NCBI RefSeq assembly: GCF_003312875.1
Contig: NZ_CP015163.1
Span: 8,246,001 to 8,310,000 of the forward strand
Direction of reading: 5' to 3'
DNA from: Amycolatopsis albispora
Lineage (GTDB): Bacteria > Actinomycetota > Actinomycetes > Mycobacteriales > Pseudonocardiaceae
DNA: 64,000 nt
Shown here: one piece after another, positions 53,139 through 64,000 of the stretch
Position numbering within the stretch: the stretch's first letter is position 1
How the letters are laid out: each line of letters opens with the position of its first letter
Notes under the pieces: generated by a model
Seen by the model: the letters and a program-made list of their open reading frames with translations, nothing else
Told to the model about the DNA's origin: nothing
The model's database searches: none
Made by a program: the position numbers and the translations under genes

Positions 53139-56100
53139 ATGAACGCGCCCAACGAGAAGGTTGTCGAAGCGCTCCGGGTCGCGATGAAGGACGCCGAGCG
53201 GCTGCGCCGGCAGAACCGCGAGCTGGTGGCCGCCGCTTCGGAGCCGATCGCGATCGTGGCGATGAGCTGCCGCTTCCCCGGTGGTGTCGATTCACCGGAG
53301 GCGTTGTGGGAGCTGGTCGCCTCGGGGGGTGACGCCATCTCCGGCTTCCCGGCGGGGCGTGGCTGGGACACCGAGTCGCTGCAGTCCGCCGAGACCGACG
53401 ACCGCGGTACCAGCATGAGCCTGCAGGGCGGGTTCCTGCCCGGCGTGGCCGACTTCGACCCCGGCTTCTTCGGCATCTCGCCACGCGAGGCGGTCACCAT
53501 GGATCCGCAGCAGCGGCTCCTGCTGGAGACCACCTGGGAGGCGATCGAACGCGCCGGCATCGACCCGTCGAAGCTGCGCGGCAGCCGGACCGGTGTTTTT
53601 GTCGGCACCAACGGGCAGGACTACTCGCACCTGATGGTCCGCTCGGTGGCCGACGCCACCGGCGACATCGGCACCGGCATCGCCGCCAGCGCCATCTCCG
53701 GGCGGGTTTCCTACGAACTGGGGCTGGAAGGCCCGACCGTCACGGTGGACACCGCGTGCTCGTCTTCGCTGGTCGCGCTGCACCTGGCCGCGCACGCGCT
53801 GCGCACCGGCGAATGCTCGCTGGCGCTGGCCGGTGGCGTGAACATCATGGCAACGCCCGGTTCGCTGGTGGAGTTCAGCCGCCAGGGCGGGCTCGCGCGC
53901 GACGGCCGGTGCAAGGCGTTCTCCGACGACGCCGACGGCACCGGCTGGTCCGAGGGCGTCGGCCTGCTGCTCCTGGAGCGGCTGTCGGACGCGCAGCGCA
54001 ACGGGCACGAGGTGCTCGCCGTGGTGCGCGGTTCGGCGGTCAACTCCGACGGCGAGTCCAACGGCTTCACCGCGCCCAACGGCCGGGCGCAGCAGCGGGT
54101 GATCCGGCAGGCGCTGGACCGCTGCGGGCTGGCACCGTCCGATGTGGACGTGGTGGAGGCACACGGCACGGGGACCCCGCTGGGCGACCCGATCGAGGCA
54201 CGCAGCCTGCTGGCCACCTACGGCCAGGACCGCGAGCACCCGCTGCTGCTGGGCTCGATCAAGTCGAACCTCGGGCACACGCAGGCGGCGGCGGGGGTCG
54301 CCGGGGTGATCAAGATGGTCATGGCCATGCGGCACGACCTGGTGCCGAAGACCCTGCACGTGGCCAAACCGTCCACCCACGTGGACTGGACCACCGGTGC
54401 GGTCCGGCTGCTCACCGAGGCCACGCCGTGGCCGGAGACCGGCCGGGCCCACCGGGCGGCGGTTTCGTCGTTCGGGGTCAGCGGCACCAACGCGCACGCC
54501 ATCATCGAGCAGGCTCCGCCGATGGCGGTCGAGGCGGTGCCGGACGTGCCTGAACCCGCGGTGGTGCCGTGGGTGCTGTCCGGGCGGACCCCGGCGGCCC
54601 TGCGTGCCCAGGTGCGCTCGATGCTGTCCTTTGTGGACAACGAGCGCCCGGTGGACCTGGCGCTTTCGCTGGCCACCACCCGGACCAGCTTCGAGCACCG
54701 GCTCGCCGTGGTCGGCGGCAGCCGCGAGGAACTGTGCGAGTCGCTGTCCGCGTGGGTGGAGAACGGGACCGCGGCGGGTGTGGTGACCGGTGAGGTCAAC
54801 GGCCGCGCCAAGCTGGGGGTGTTGTTCTCCGGTCAGGGTGCGCAGCGGATCGGCATGGGCCGCGAGCTGTACGGCCGTTTCCCGGTTTTCGCGGATGCCT
54901 TCGACGAGGTGGTGGCCGAACTCGACCGGCACCTGGATGGCTCGCTGCGGGACGTGGTCTGGGGCGACGACGCTGAACTGCTGAACCAGACCGGCTGGAC
55001 GCAGCCCGCGCTCTTCGCCATCGAGGTGGCGTTGTTCCGGCTGGCCGAATCCTGGGGCCTAGCCCCGGACTTCGTGGCCGGGCACTCCATCGGCGAGATC
55101 GCCGCCGCCCACGTCGCCGGGGTGTTCTCGCTGGAGGACGCCGCCGGGCTGGTCGCCGCGCGGGCGCGCCTGATGCAGGCGCTGCCCCCGGGCGGGGCGA
55201 TGGTGGCGATCAAGGCCACCGAGGACGAGATCACCCTGACCGAAGGCGTGTCGATCGCCGCGATCAACGCACCCGGTTCCGTGGTGATCGCCGGTGAGGA
55301 AGCCGCGGTGCTGGCCATCGCGGAGGGCTTCGAGAAGACCACGCGGCTGAAGGTGTCGCACGCCTTCCACTCGCCGCTGATGGACCCGATGCTGGACGAG
55401 TTCCGCCGGTTCGCCGAGGGCATCGCCTACGCCGAGCCGTCGATCCCGGTGGTCTCCAACCTGACCGGCGAACTGGCCACCGCGAACGAACTGCGCTCCG
55501 CGGACTACTGGGTGCGGCACGTCCGCGAGGCGGTCCGGTTCGCCGACGGCGTGCGGGCGCTGGCCGGCGCCGGGGCCGGGGTGCTGCTCGAACTGGGCCC
55601 GGACGGCGCGTTGTCCGGGCTGGCGCAGCAGAGCGCCGACCTGCCGGTTGCCCCGGCGCTGCGCAAGGACCGCGGTGAGGAAGCCGCGATCCTCGGCGCG
55701 CTGGGCAAGCTGCACGTCAGCGGGGTGGCGGTGGACTGGGCGGCGGTGCTCGACGGCACCGGCGCCCGCCGGGTCCCGCTGCCGACCTACGCCTTCCAGC
55801 ACGAGAAGTACTGGCCGTCGGTGTCGGTGCGCTCGGGTGACATTTCGGGGCTGGGCCTGGATTCCGCGGACCACCCGCTGCTCGGCGCGGCCACCACGGT
55901 GGCCGGGTCCGGTGAGCTGGTGATGACCGGCAGGCTGTCGCTGGAAAGCCATCCGTGGCTGGCCGACCACGCGGTCGGGGGCGCGGTCCTGTTCCCCGGC
56001 ACCGGTTTCCTCGAACTCGCCCTGCGTGCCGCCGATCAGGTCGGCTGCGACCGGGTGCACGAGCTGACCCTGGTGGTGCCGCTGGTGCTCGCCGAGAAGT

Positions 56101-59100
56101 CCTCGGTGACCGTGCAGGTGTGGGTCGGTGCGCCGGACGCGTCCGGGCGCCGCCCGGTCAGCGTGCACTCGCAGCAGGGCAACGCCGAATCGTGGGTGCA
56201 GCACGCCAGCGGCTCGCTCGGCGACGGTGCCGCCGTCGCGCCGTTCGCCGCCGCCGAATGGCCGCCCGCCGGGGCGGAAGCGCTTGATCTGGACGGGTTC
56301 TACGAGCGGTTCGCGGAAACCGGGCTCACCTACGGTCCGGTGTTCCAGGGCGTGCGGGCCGCCTGGCAGGGAGAGGGCGAAATCTTCGCCGAAGTCGCGC
56401 TGCCGGACGGTGTCGAGGACGCCGGTGAGTTCGGGGTGCACCCGGCGCTGCTCGATTCGGCCTTGCACGCCAGCCTTTTTGTGCACCCCGACCGCGAGGA
56501 CAGCGGCCTGCTGCCGTTCTCGTGGAGCGGGGTTTCGCTGCACGCCTCCGGGGCTTCGACGCTGCGGGTCCGCCTGGCCGCCACGGCCGACGACGCGATC
56601 TCGGTGACCGCGGTCGACGTCCAGGGCGAACCGGTGCTGTCGGTGGAGTCGCTGGCCCTGCGCTCGGCGACCGCGGAATCGACCGCCCGCGCGCAGAGCG
56701 AGCAGGACTCGCTGTTCCGGCTCGACTGGGTCACCCAGCCCGGCGCGAAGTCCACTGAGGACACGCGTTGGGCGGTGCTCGGCACCGGGGAAGCCGCGCT
56801 GGGGGCGGCGGTCGCCGCGACCGGTGGGTCCCGTGTGGACTCACTCGACGAATTGGCCGAGCTGGCCGGCGGCGTGCCGGACATGGTGCTCTGGCCGGTC
56901 GGCAGCGACGGCGAAAGCCCGGCGGACGTGCACGAGCTGACCGCGCGGGTGCTCGGCACCGTGCAGGACTGGTTGGCGGACCAGCGGTTCGGCGACTCGT
57001 GCCTGGTGGTGGTCACCCGTGGCGCGGTCGCCGCCGGTGACGAGAACGTGCACGACCTGCCCGCCGCCGCGGTGTGGGGCCTGGTGCGCACCGCCCAGTC
57101 GGAGAACCCGGGCCGCCTGCTGCTGCTCGACCTCGACCAGGCGGACACCGACGTGCTCGGCGGCCTGCCCGCCCTGCGTGCCAATGGCGAAACGCAGATC
57201 GCCGCGCGTGAGGGTGAACTGCGCGTCGGACGGCTCGCGCGGCTGGCCGCCGGTACCGCGCTGGTGCCGCCGGTCGGCGTGCCGTGGCGGCTGGACAGCG
57301 GCCGCAAGGGCAGCCTCGACGGCCTCACCCTCGCGCCCGCCCCGCAGCTGCTGGACCCGGTGGAAGGCCGTCAGGTCCGGGTGGCCGTCCGCGCGGCCGG
57401 GCTGAACTTCCGCGACGTGCTGAACGCGCTGGGCATGTACCCCGGTGACGCGGGCCTGTTCGGGTCCGAGGCCGCCGGTGTGGTGGTCGAAACCGGGCCC
57501 GAAGTGACCGGGCTGGCGCCGGGCGATCGCGTGATGGGCATGCTCTTTGGCGGCATGGGCCCGCTGGGCGTGGTGGATGAGCGCCTGCTGACCAAGCTGC
57601 CGGACGACTACTCGTTCGAAACCGGCGCCTCGATCCCGCTGGTGTTCCTCACCGCCTACTACGCGCTGGTGGACCTGGCCGCGCTGCGGCCGGGGGAGAA
57701 GGTGCTGGTGCACGCGGGTGCCGGTGGGGTCGGCATGGCCGCGGTCCAGCTCGCCCAGCACTTCGGCGCGGAGGTGTTTGCCACCGCGAGCGAGGGCAAG
57801 TGGGACACCCTGCGCGGGCTCGGCCTCGATGACGACCACATCGCGTCCTCGCGCTCGCTTGACTTCGAAGCGAAGTTCCCGCAGGTCGACGTGGTGCTCA
57901 ACGCGCTGGCCGGCGAGTTCATCGACGCGTCGCTGCGCCTGCTCGTGCCCGGCGGGCGCTTCCTCGAAATGGGCAAGACCGACCTCCGTGCCCCGGAGAG
58001 CCTGCCCGAGATCCGCTACCAGGCCTTCGACCTCGGCTGGGTGGACCCGGACCGGATCGGCGCCATGCTGGCCGAGCTGAAGGAGCTGTTCGCGGCGGGC
58101 GCGATCCGGCCGCTGCCGATCGTCAGCTGGGACGTGCGCCGCTCGCGGGACGCGTTCCGGTTCATGAGCCGCGCCCAGCACATCGGCAAGATCGTGCTCA
58201 CCGTGCCGCCCGGCTGGGACCCCGACGGCACGGTCCTGATCACCGGCGGCACCGGTGGCCTCGGCGGGGTGCTCGCGCGTCACCTGGTCACCGCGCGCGG
58301 CATGCGGAACCTGGTGCTGGTCAGCCGCAGCGGCGAGAACGCGCCGGGCGCGGTGGAACTCCGGGACGAGCTGACCGAAGCGGGCGCGAACGTGACCGTC
58401 GCCGCCTGCGACGTCGCCGATCGTGACGCACTGGAAGCACTGCTCGCCACCATTCCGAACCTGACCGCCGTGGTGCACACCGCCGGTGTGCTCGATGACG
58501 GCATCGTCGGCTCGATGGCCCCCGAGCGGCTCGACACCGTGCTGCGGCCGAAGGTGGACGCCGCCTGGCACCTGCACGAACTCACCCGCGACCGCGACCT
58601 GGCCGGGTTTGTGCTCTATTCCTCGGTTTCCGGCGTGATGGGCAGCGCCGGGCAAGCGAACTACTCGGCCGCGAACGTGTGGCTCGACGCGCTGGCCCAC
58701 CGCCGCCGCAGTGAAGGGCTCGCGGCGACTTCGGTGGCCTGGGGCGCGTGGACGCCGGAAATCGGCATGACCGCCACGGTCAGCGACACCGACCTGCGGC
58801 GGATGAGCGAATCGACCAATCCGCTGTCGGTCGAGCAGGGCCTGGCGTTGTTCGACACGGCGATCGGCTGCGACGAGCCGTTGCTGGTGGCGCTCAACGG
58901 CGGCGCGGGGCAGGCCGGATCGGCGCAGGGGCACGTGCCCGCGTTGCTGCGTGGCCTGATGCGTGCCGGCCGCCGCACCGCGGCCAGCGGCACCAGCGGT
59001 GGTGAGGGCCTGGCGCAGCAGCTGCTCGGCATGCCGGAGGACGAGCGCATCCGGCACCTCGTGGAGATGATGCGCACCGAGGCGGCCGCCGTGCTCGGGC

Positions 59101-62100
59101 ACAGCTCACCGGACGCGATCGGGGTCGATCGTGAGTTCCGGCAGCTGGGCTTCGACTCGCTGACCGCCGTCGAACTGCGCAACCGCCTCGGCTCGGCGAC
59201 CGGCATGACCCTGCCCGCGACGCTGGTCTTCGACTACCCGACCCCGCGGGTGCTGGCCGAGTACCTGCTTGACGAACTGCTGGGCGCCGCGGAGGAGCTG
59301 ACCGAGATCGCGCCGCAGGCCGCGGGCACCGCCGACGACCCGGTGGTGATCGTCGGGATGAGCTGCCGGTTCCCCGGTGGCATCGACTCGCCGGAGGACC
59401 TCTGGCAGTTCCTGCTCGACGGCGGTGACGCGATCACCGACTTCCCGCCGGACCGCGGCTGGGAGTCCGACCCGACCGGCGGCACCGAAGGCGCGAAGGG
59501 CGGCTTCCTGGCCGACATGGCCGGGTTCGACACCGGCTTCTTCGGCATCTCGCCCCGCGAGGCCAAGGCGATGGACCCGCAGCAGCGCCTGGTGCTGGAG
59601 GTCTCGTGGGAGGCCATCGAGCGCGCCGGGATCGACGCCGCGGCCCTGCGCGGCACGCCGACCGGCGTGTTCATGGGCACCGGCGGGCAGGACTACACCA
59701 ACGTGGTGCTGCGGGCCAACGAAGATCTCGAAGGCCACGCCAGCACCGGCCTGGCCGCGGCCGTCATTTCCGGCCGCGTCTCCTACAGCTTCGGCTTTGT
59801 CGGCCCGTCGCTGACCATCGACACCGCGTGCTCGTCGTCGCTGACCGCGCTGCACCTGGCCGCGCAGTCGCTGCGCACCGGGGAAAGCTCGCTGGCGCTG
59901 GTCGGCGGCGTCGCGGTGATGAGCACCCCGATGAGCTTCGCCGGGTTCACCGCGCAGGGCGGGCTCGCACCGGACGGCCGGTGCCGCGCCTTCTCCGACG
60001 ACGCCAGCGGGACCAGCTGGTCCGAGGGCGTCGGGGTGCTGGTGATGGAGCGGCTGTCCGACGCCCGCCGCAACGGGCACCAGGTGCTCGCCACGCTGCG
60101 CGGCAGCGCGGTCAACCAGGACGGCGCGTCGAACGGGCTGACCGCGCCGAACGGGCCGTCGCAGCGCCGGGTGATCCGCGCCGCGCTGGCCGGTGCCGGG
60201 CTCGCCGCGTCCGATGTGGACGTTGTGGAGGCACACGGCACCGGGACCAAGCTGGGTGACCCGATCGAGGCGCAGGCCCTGCTGGCCACCTACGGCCAGG
60301 ACCGCGAACGGCCGTTGCTGCTCGGTTCGGTGAAGTCGAACCTGGGCCACACGCAGGCCGCGGCCGGTGTGGCCGGGGTGATCAAGACGGTGCTGGCGCT
60401 GCGGCACGGGGTGGTGCCCAAGACACTGCACGTGGCCGAGCCGACGTCCCATGTGGACTGGTCGGCCGGTGCGGTGGAACTGGTCACCGAGGCCACGCCG
60501 TGGCCGGAGGTCGATCGCGCCCGACGGGCCGGGGTGTCCTCGTTCAGCCTGAGCGGCACCAACGCGCACGTGATCTTCGAGCACACGCCGGTGGCCGAGG
60601 CCGAACCGGCCGAGCGGGACGAGCCGGAGATCGTGCCGGTGCCGGTGTCGGCGAAGACCCCGGAAGCGGTCGATGGCCAGCTGGAGCGCATCCGCTCGTT
60701 CCTCGGCTCGCACTCCGCGCTGGACACGGCGTATTCGCTGGTGACAACGCGCACGGAGTTCGAGCACCGCGCGGTACTGCTGTCCACAAAGGATGGTGTG
60801 GTGGAGGTCGCGCGGGGAACCGCGGTGGACCGTCCGCTCGCCGTGTTGTTCTCCGGCCAGGGTTCGCAGCGGCTGGGCATGGGCCGGGAGCTGTACGCCC
60901 GGTTCCCGGTCTTCGCGGCGGCGCTGGATGAGGTGCTGGCTGGCTTGGCGAGTGTCACGAATGTGGCTTTCGAGACGCCAGATGTCTCGAAAGCCACATT
61001 CGTGACATCGGTGGAGGGGCTTCGCGAGGTGATGTGGGGGGAGGACGCCGACGCGCTGAACGAGACCGGCGCCACGCAGCCCGCCCTGTTCGCCATCGAG
61101 GTGGCGCTCTACCGGCTCGTCGAGTCGTGGGGTGTGAAGCCGCGATTCCTGGCGGGCCATTCGATCGGTGAGATCGCGGCCGCGCACGTCGCCGGGGTGC
61201 TCAGCCTGGAGGACGCGTGCCGGCTGGTCGGCGCCCGTGCCCGGCTGATGCAGGCGCTCCCGGCCGGTGGCGCGATGGTGGCGATTCGCGCCACGGAGGA
61301 CCAGGTGTCCCCGCTGCTCACCGAGGGCGTGTCCATCGCGGCGGTCAACGGGCCGTCGTCGGTGGTCGTCGCGGGTGACGAGGCCGAGGTGCTGGCCATC
61401 GCCGAAGGCTTCGAGAAGACCTCCCGGCTCCGGGTGTCCCACGCGTTCCACTCGCCGCTGATGGACCCGATGCTGGACGACTTCCGCGCGGCCATCGGGG
61501 AACTCACCTTCCACGAGCCCCAGCTCCCGGTGGTCACCACGGGCGACGTGACCTCGCCGGAGTACTGGGTGCGGCACGTCCGCGACGCCGTGCGCTTCGC
61601 CGACAACGTGTCCACTTTGGTCAGCGAGCGCGCCGGGGTGTTCCTGGAACTGGGCCCCGACGGCGTGCTGTCCGCGATGGTCGCGGAAACCGCGCCGGAC
61701 GCGGTGGTGGTGCCGGTGCTGCGCAAGGACCGGCCCGAGGAGCCCACCGCGCTGACCGCGCTGGCGAAGCTGCACGTCAACGGCGTCCCGGTGGACTGGA
61801 CCAGCCTGTTCCCCGGCGCCCGCCGGATCGACCTGCCGACCTACGCCTTCCAGCACGAAAAGTGCTGGCCGTCGATGGCCACCGGGGCGCGGGCCGGTGA
61901 CGTGTCCGGGCTCGGCCTGTTCTCCACCAAGCACCCGCTGCTGACCGCGGCGATGGCGGTCGCCGGTTCGGACGAGATCGTGCTGACCGGGCGACTCTCC
62001 CTGACCACCCACCCGTGGCTGGCCGACCACCGGGTCGGCGGCCGGGTGGTCTTCCCCGGCACCGGCTTCCTCGACCTGGTCATCCGCGCGGGCGACCTGG

Positions 62101-64000
62101 TCGGCTGCGACCGCGTCGAGGGGCTGGCGCTGATGGTGCCGCTGGCCTTCGACGACCGCTCCGGGGTCGCGGTGCAGGTCCGCGTCGGCGAGCCCGACGA
62201 CCACGGCCGCCGCGAGGTCGGTGTGTACGCGCAGCCCGCCGACGGCACCGGTCGCGAATGGACCCACCACGCCGGCGGCACGCTGAGCACCAGCGAAACC
62301 GTGCCGGAGGGCATCAGCGAGTGGCCACCCGCCGGGGCCGAGCCCGTCGAGCTGGACGGCCACTACGACCGGCTCGCCGCGGAAAGCGGCCTGAGCTACG
62401 GCCCGGTGTTCCAGGGCCTCAAGGCGGTCTGGCGCGCCGAATCCGAGGTCTACGCCGAGGTCGAGCTGCCGGAGCAGGTCGAGGACGCGGCCGCGTTCGG
62501 GCTGCACCCGGCGCTGCTGGACGCGGCACTGCACGCGATCGTGTTCCTGGACGAGGAAAGCCGCGGCCTGCCGTTCGCCTGGCACGGCGCGTCCCTGCAC
62601 GCGGTGGGCGCCTCCGTGCTGCGTGTCCGGCTCGCCCGCGGCAGCGGCGACTCGATGTCGGTGACCGCGGTCGACGTCGAAGGCGCGCCGGTGCTTTCGG
62701 TGGAATCCCTTTCGCTGCGGGCTTCCTCGGTCGATGACGCCCCGAAGCAGCAGGGCCGGATCAGCGACTCGCTTTTTGTGGTGGACTGGTCGCCCGCCGA
62801 ACTCGCCGCCGACCGGCCCGCCGCGAAGTGGGCGCTCCACGGCGACGACCTCTTCGGCCTCACCCCGACCGCCACGGCCGAAGAAGCCGACGCGATCCTG
62901 GTCCAGTTCGCGGGTGCCGAAGGTACCGAAGCCGTGCACGAACTGACCGCCCGCGCGCAGGAACTGCTCCGCGACACCCTGGCCGACGAGTCGGGGAAGC
63001 CGCTGGTGCTGGTCACCCGCGGGGCGACCGCCGTCGGTGACGAAGCCGTGCGCGACCTCGCCGCCGCCGCGGTCTGGGGCCTGGTGCGCTCGGCGCAGGC
63101 GGAGAACCCCGGCCGGTTCCTGCTGGCCGATCTTGACGAGACGGCCGAATCCGCGGCCGTGCTGACCAACCTCACCGAACTGCTGGAACTCGGCGAGACG
63201 CAGGTCGCGCTGCGGGCGGGCACGGCCCACCTCGGCAGGCTGGCGCGGCTTTCCGCCAGCCCCGCGCTGGTGCCGCCGGAGGGCACGCCGTGGCGGCTGG
63301 CCACCGCGAACAAGGGCAGCCTGGACGAGCTGATCCTGGCGCCCTGCCCCGATCTGCTGGAACCGCTGACCGAGCGCCAGGTGCGCGTGGCGATCCGCGC
63401 GGCCGGGCTGAACTTCCGCGACGTGCTCAACGCGCTGGGTATGTATCCCGGCGAGGCGGGCGTGTTCGGCGCCGAAGCCGCCGGTGTGGTGGTCCAGACC
63501 GGTCCGGACGTGGTGGACCTGCGGCCGGGCGACCGGGTGATGGGCATGCTGTTCGGCGGGTTCGGCCCGGAGGGTGTGGTCGACGAGCGCTTCCTGACCA
63601 AGCTGCCCGAGGACTGGTCGTTCGAGACCGGTGCCTCCTACCCGCTGGTCTTCCTCACCGCCTACCACGCGCTGACCGACCTCGGGAACGTCCAGCCGGG
63701 CGAGAAGGTGCTGGTGCACGCCGGTGCCGGTGGGGTCGGCATGGCCGCGGTGCAGCTCGCCCAGCATCTCGGCGCGGAGGTGTTCGCCACCGCCAGCGAG
63801 GGCAAGTGGGACACCCTGCGTGGCCTCGGCCTTGACGACGACCACATCGCGTCCTCGCGCAACGCCGACTTCGAAGCGAAGTTCGGCCAGGTGGACGTGG
63901 TGCTCAACGCGCTGACCGGTGAGCTGATCGACGCGTCGCTGCGGTTGCTCGGCGAGGGCGGCCGGTTCCTCGAAATGGGCAAGACCGACATCCGCGACCC
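53139..64000 (+). CDS. Type I polyketide synthase, NysJ/AmphJ-type (modules 15 and 16; 3' end beyond window)
   Basis: 3620 residues visible from the ATG at 53139, 8 nt after the first PKS stop, so co-transcribed; the ribosome site is weak (GAAGTGAG). It has an N-terminal coiled-coil docking helix (1-34), then module 15 KS(C207)-AT-DH-ER-KR-ACP(S2007) and module 16 KS(C2231)-AT-DH-ER, cut within the ER NADPH domain. Both ATs have HAFH (malonyl), and both DHs and ERs keep their motifs. It takes the chain from the six-module PKS. In relatives this protein has three modules (15-17), so at least a KR and ACP of module 16 and probably one more module should follow. Element-encoded insert at residues 2604-2624. 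Confidence 0.95.
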   Translation, partial: MNAPNEKVVEALRVAMKDAERLRRQNRELVAAASEPIAIVAMSCRFPGGVDSPEALWELVASGGDAISGFPAGRGWDTESLQSAETDDRGTSMSLQGGFLPGVADFDPGFFGISPREAVTMDPQQRLLLETTWEAIERAGIDPSKLRGSRTGVFVGTNGQDYSHLMVRSVADATGDIGTGIAASAISGRVSYELGLEGPTVTVDTACSSSLVALHLAAHALRTGECSLALAGGVNIMATPGSLVEFSRQGGLARDGRCKAFSDDADGTGWSEGVGLLLLERLSDAQRNGHEVLAVVRGSAVNSDGESNGFTAPNGRAQQRVIRQALDRCGLAPSDVDVVEAHGTGTPLGDPIEARSLLATYGQDREHPLLLGSIKSNLGHTQAAAGVAGVIKMVMAMRHDLVPKTLHVAKPSTHVDWTTGAVRLLTEATPWPETGRAHRAAVSSFGVSGTNAHAIIEQAPPMAVEAVPDVPEPAVVPWVLSGRTPAALRAQVRSMLSFVDNERPVDLALSLATTRTSFEHRLAVVGGSREELCESLSAWVENGTAAGVVTGEVNGRAKLGVLFSGQGAQRIGMGRELYGRFPVFADAFDEVVAELDRHLDGSLRDVVWGDDAELLNQTGWTQPALFAIEVALFRLAESWGLAPDFVAGHSIGEIAAAHVAGVFSLEDAAGLVAARARLMQALPPGGAMVAIKATEDEITLTEGVSIAAINAPGSVVIAGEEAAVLAIAEGFEKTTRLKVSHAFHSPLMDPMLDEFRRFAEGIAYAEPSIPVVSNLTGELATANELRSADYWVRHVREAVRFADGVRALAGAGAGVLLELGPDGALSGLAQQSADLPVAPALRKDRGEEAAILGALGKLHVSGVAVDWAAVLDGTGARRVPLPTYAFQHEKYWPSVSVRSGDISGLGLDSADHPLLGAATTVAGSGELVMTGRLSLESHPWLADHAVGGAVLFPGTGFLELALRAADQVGCDRVHELTLVVPLVLAEKSSVTVQVWVGAPDASGRRPVSVHSQQGNAESWVQHASGSLGDGAAVAPFAAAEWPPAGAEALDLDGFYERFAETGLTYGPVFQGVRAAWQGEGEIFAEVALPDGVEDAGEFGVHPALLDSALHASLFVHPDREDSGLLPFSWSGVSLHASGASTLRVRLAATADDAISVTAVDVQGEPVLSVESLALRSATAESTARAQSEQDSLFRLDWVTQPGAKSTEDTRWAVLGTGEAALGAAVAATGGSRVDSLDELAELAGGVPDMVLWPVGSDGESPADVHELTARVLGTVQDWLADQRFGDSCLVVVTRGAVAAGDENVHDLPAAAVWGLVRTAQSENPGRLLLLDLDQADTDVLGGLPALRANGETQIAAREGELRVGRLARLAAGTALVPPVGVPWRLDSGRKGSLDGLTLAPAPQLLDPVEGRQVRVAVRAAGLNFRDVLNALGMYPGDAGLFGSEAAGVVVETGPEVTGLAPGDRVMGMLFGGMGPLGVVDERLLTKLPDDYSFETGASIPLVFLTAYYALVDLAALRPGEKVLVHAGAGGVGMAAVQLAQHFGAEVFATASEGKWDTLRGLGLDDDHIASSRSLDFEAKFPQVDVVLNALAGEFIDASLRLLVPGGRFLEMGKTDLRAPESLPEIRYQAFDLGWVDPDRIGAMLAELKELFAAGAIRPLPIVSWDVRRSRDAFRFMSRAQHIGKIVLTVPPGWDPDGTVLITGGTGGLGGVLARHLVTARGMRNLVLVSRSGENAPGAVELRDELTEAGANVTVAACDVADRDALEALLATIPNLTAVVHTAGVLDDGIVGSMAPERLDTVLRPKVDAAWHLHELTRDRDLAGFVLYSSVSGVMGSAGQANYSAANVWLDALAHRRRSEGLAATSVAWGAWTPEIGMTATVSDTDLRRMSESTNPLSVEQGLALFDTAIGCDEPLLVALNGGAGQAGSAQGHVPALLRGLMRAGRRTAASGTSGGEGLAQQLLGMPEDERIRHLVEMMRTEAAAVLGHSSPDAIGVDREFRQLGFDSLTAVELRNRLGSATGMTLPATLVFDYPTPRVLAEYLLDELLGAAEELTEIAPQAAGTADDPVVIVGMSCRFPGGIDSPEDLWQFLLDGGDAITDFPPDRGWESDPTGGTEGAKGGFLADMAGFDTGFFGISPREAKAMDPQQRLVLEVSWEAIERAGIDAAALRGTPTGVFMGTGGQDYTNVVLRANEDLEGHASTGLAAAVISGRVSYSFGFVGPSLTIDTACSSSLTALHLAAQSLRTGESSLALVGGVAVMSTPMSFAGFTAQGGLAPDGRCRAFSDDASGTSWSEGVGVLVMERLSDARRNGHQVLATLRGSAVNQDGASNGLTAPNGPSQRRVIRAALAGAGLAASDVDVVEAHGTGTKLGDPIEAQALLATYGQDRERPLLLGSVKSNLGHTQAAAGVAGVIKTVLALRHGVVPKTLHVAEPTSHVDWSAGAVELVTEATPWPEVDRARRAGVSSFSLSGTNAHVIFEHTPVAEAEPAERDEPEIVPVPVSAKTPEAVDGQLERIRSFLGSHSALDTAYSLVTTRTEFEHRAVLLSTKDGVVEVARGTAVDRPLAVLFSGQGSQRLGMGRELYARFPVFAAALDEVLAGLASVTNVAFETPDVSKATFVTSVEGLREVMWGEDADALNETGATQPALFAIEVALYRLVESWGVKPRFLAGHSIGEIAAAHVAGVLSLEDACRLVGARARLMQALPAGGAMVAIRATEDQVSPLLTEGVSIAAVNGPSSVVVAGDEAEVLAIAEGFEKTSRLRVSHAFHSPLMDPMLDDFRAAIGELTFHEPQLPVVTTGDVTSPEYWVRHVRDAVRFADNVSTLVSERAGVFLELGPDGVLSAMVAETAPDAVVVPVLRKDRPEEPTALTALAKLHVNGVPVDWTSLFPGARRIDLPTYAFQHEKCWPSMATGARAGDVSGLGLFSTKHPLLTAAMAVAGSDEIVLTGRLSLTTHPWLADHRVGGRVVFPGTGFLDLVIRAGDLVGCDRVEGLALMVPLAFDDRSGVAVQVRVGEPDDHGRREVGVYAQPADGTGREWTHHAGGTLSTSETVPEGISEWPPAGAEPVELDGHYDRLAAESGLSYGPVFQGLKAVWRAESEVYAEVELPEQVEDAAAFGLHPALLDAALHAIVFLDEESRGLPFAWHGASLHAVGASVLRVRLARGSGDSMSVTAVDVEGAPVLSVESLSLRASSVDDAPKQQGRISDSLFVVDWSPAELAADRPAAKWALHGDDLFGLTPTATAEEADAILVQFAGAEGTEAVHELTARAQELLRDTLADESGKPLVLVTRGATAVGDEAVRDLAAAAVWGLVRSAQAENPGRFLLADLDETAESAAVLTNLTELLELGETQVALRAGTAHLGRLARLSASPALVPPEGTPWRLATANKGSLDELILAPCPDLLEPLTERQVRVAIRAAGLNFRDVLNALGMYPGEAGVFGAEAAGVVVQTGPDVVDLRPGDRVMGMLFGGFGPEGVVDERFLTKLPEDWSFETGASYPLVFLTAYHALTDLGNVQPGEKVLVHAGAGGVGMAAVQLAQHLGAEVFATASEGKWDTLRGLGLDDDHIASSRNADFEAKFGQVDVVLNALTGELIDASLRLLGEGGRFLEMGKTDIRD
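53241..59290 (+). other. PKS module 15 (KS-AT-DH-ER-KR-ACP), malonyl, full reduction
   Basis: KS from residue 35 (C207). AT about 563-894 with HAFH. DH from 912 with [11 protein letters not shown] and [12 protein letters not shown] about 1396-1692 with GLNFRDVL and the NADPH loop [15 protein letters not shown] from about 1699 with GGTGGLG, LDD and [12 protein letters not shown]2007. All reductive motifs are intact, so a methylene is expected. Confidence 0.92.
59337..64000 (+). other. PKS module 16 (KS-AT-DH-ER-..., truncated by window), malonyl
   Basis: KS from residue 2067 (C2231). AT about 2570-2911 with GHSIGE and HAFH and the element insert. DH from 2932 with [11 protein letters not shown] and [12 protein letters not shown] from about 3398 with GLNFRDVL and [13 protein letters not shown], cut at the window edge. 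The KR and ACP lie outside. Its presence makes two fully reducing modules in a row. Confidence 0.9.
60954..61006. repeat. 53-nt palindromic element, copy 8 (in frame within module 16 AT)
   Basis: Arms 60954-60976 and 60984-61006 around GCCAGAT, identical to copies 5 and 7 and at the same AT position. It lies in a 142-nt stretch (60870-61011) identical to 27313-27454 of module 9, so copies 5 and 8 share a common recent origin by recombination. Confidence 0.95.

Noticed and set aside
25597..64000. Very long minus-strand open frames opposite the PKS genes
   Set aside because: They are antisense frames of GC-rich PKS codons, rich in His/Arg/Gln/Gly, without starts, ribosome sites or known domains.

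Overview
The window is high-GC actinomycete DNA (third codon positions almost all G/C, many GTG starts). It carries a geosmin synthase, a LigC/PolDom end-joining pair, SARP and MarR regulators and a very large modular type I polyketide synthase. This fits a filamentous actinomycete, most plausibly a Pseudonocardiaceae (Amycolatopsis-like) genome. The genus is an inference from gene content and cannot be proved from the sequence alone.

Left part (1-13.9 kb), ordinary chromosomal genes: a truncated AfsR/SARP regulator (minus); an imine-reductase-like dehydrogenase and an SDR (plus, 4-bp overlap); a convergent minus-strand operon of DHA1 MFS exporter, aldo-keto reductase and SDR, probably controlled by the divergent MarR gene; the DNA ligase and polymerase pair (plus); a two-domain germacradienol/geosmin synthase (minus); and an epoxide hydrolase divergent from a CGNR zinc-finger protein, with paired operator-like palindromes between them.

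Middle part (13.9-20.6 kb): about 1.3 kb of non-coding DNA holding three copies of a palindromic element and a 118-bp tandem array of hairpin-bearing units; a DHA2 drug exporter; a cytochrome P450; and an unusual secreted protein built from seven repeats of about 66 residues.

Right part (20.6-64 kb), the edge of a polyene macrolide gene cluster laid out like nystatin/amphotericin: two ABC half-transporters (NysG/NysH type), a GDP-mannose 4,6-dehydratase (NysDIII/AmphDIII type), then a 9164-residue six-module PKS matching NysI/AmphI (modules 9-14), and the start of a NysJ/AmphJ-type PKS (module 15 complete, module 16 cut by the window end). The domain content reproduces the polyene logic. Module 9 has DH+KR (last double bond). 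Modules 10, 11, 12 and 14 have KR only (hydroxyls). Module 11 has a methylmalonyl-type AT (the future C16 branch). Module 13 has a dead KR (the hemiketal ketone). Unlike my recollection of nystatin or amphotericin, modules 15 and 16 both carry DH and ER, so a polyol with two consecutive fully reduced units is predicted. Sites resembling the PAS-LuxR (PimM-type) operator lie between the ABC genes and the dehydratase and upstream of the PKS.

The most striking unexplained feature is a family of 53-nt elements. Each is two 23-nt half-units around a 7-nt spacer, and each half-unit has an asymmetric core TGTGGCT flanked by GAA and TTC. The family occurs at eight loci, four intergenic and four inside PKS coding sequence, where it is read in frame as extra peptide in three AT domains and one inter-module linker.
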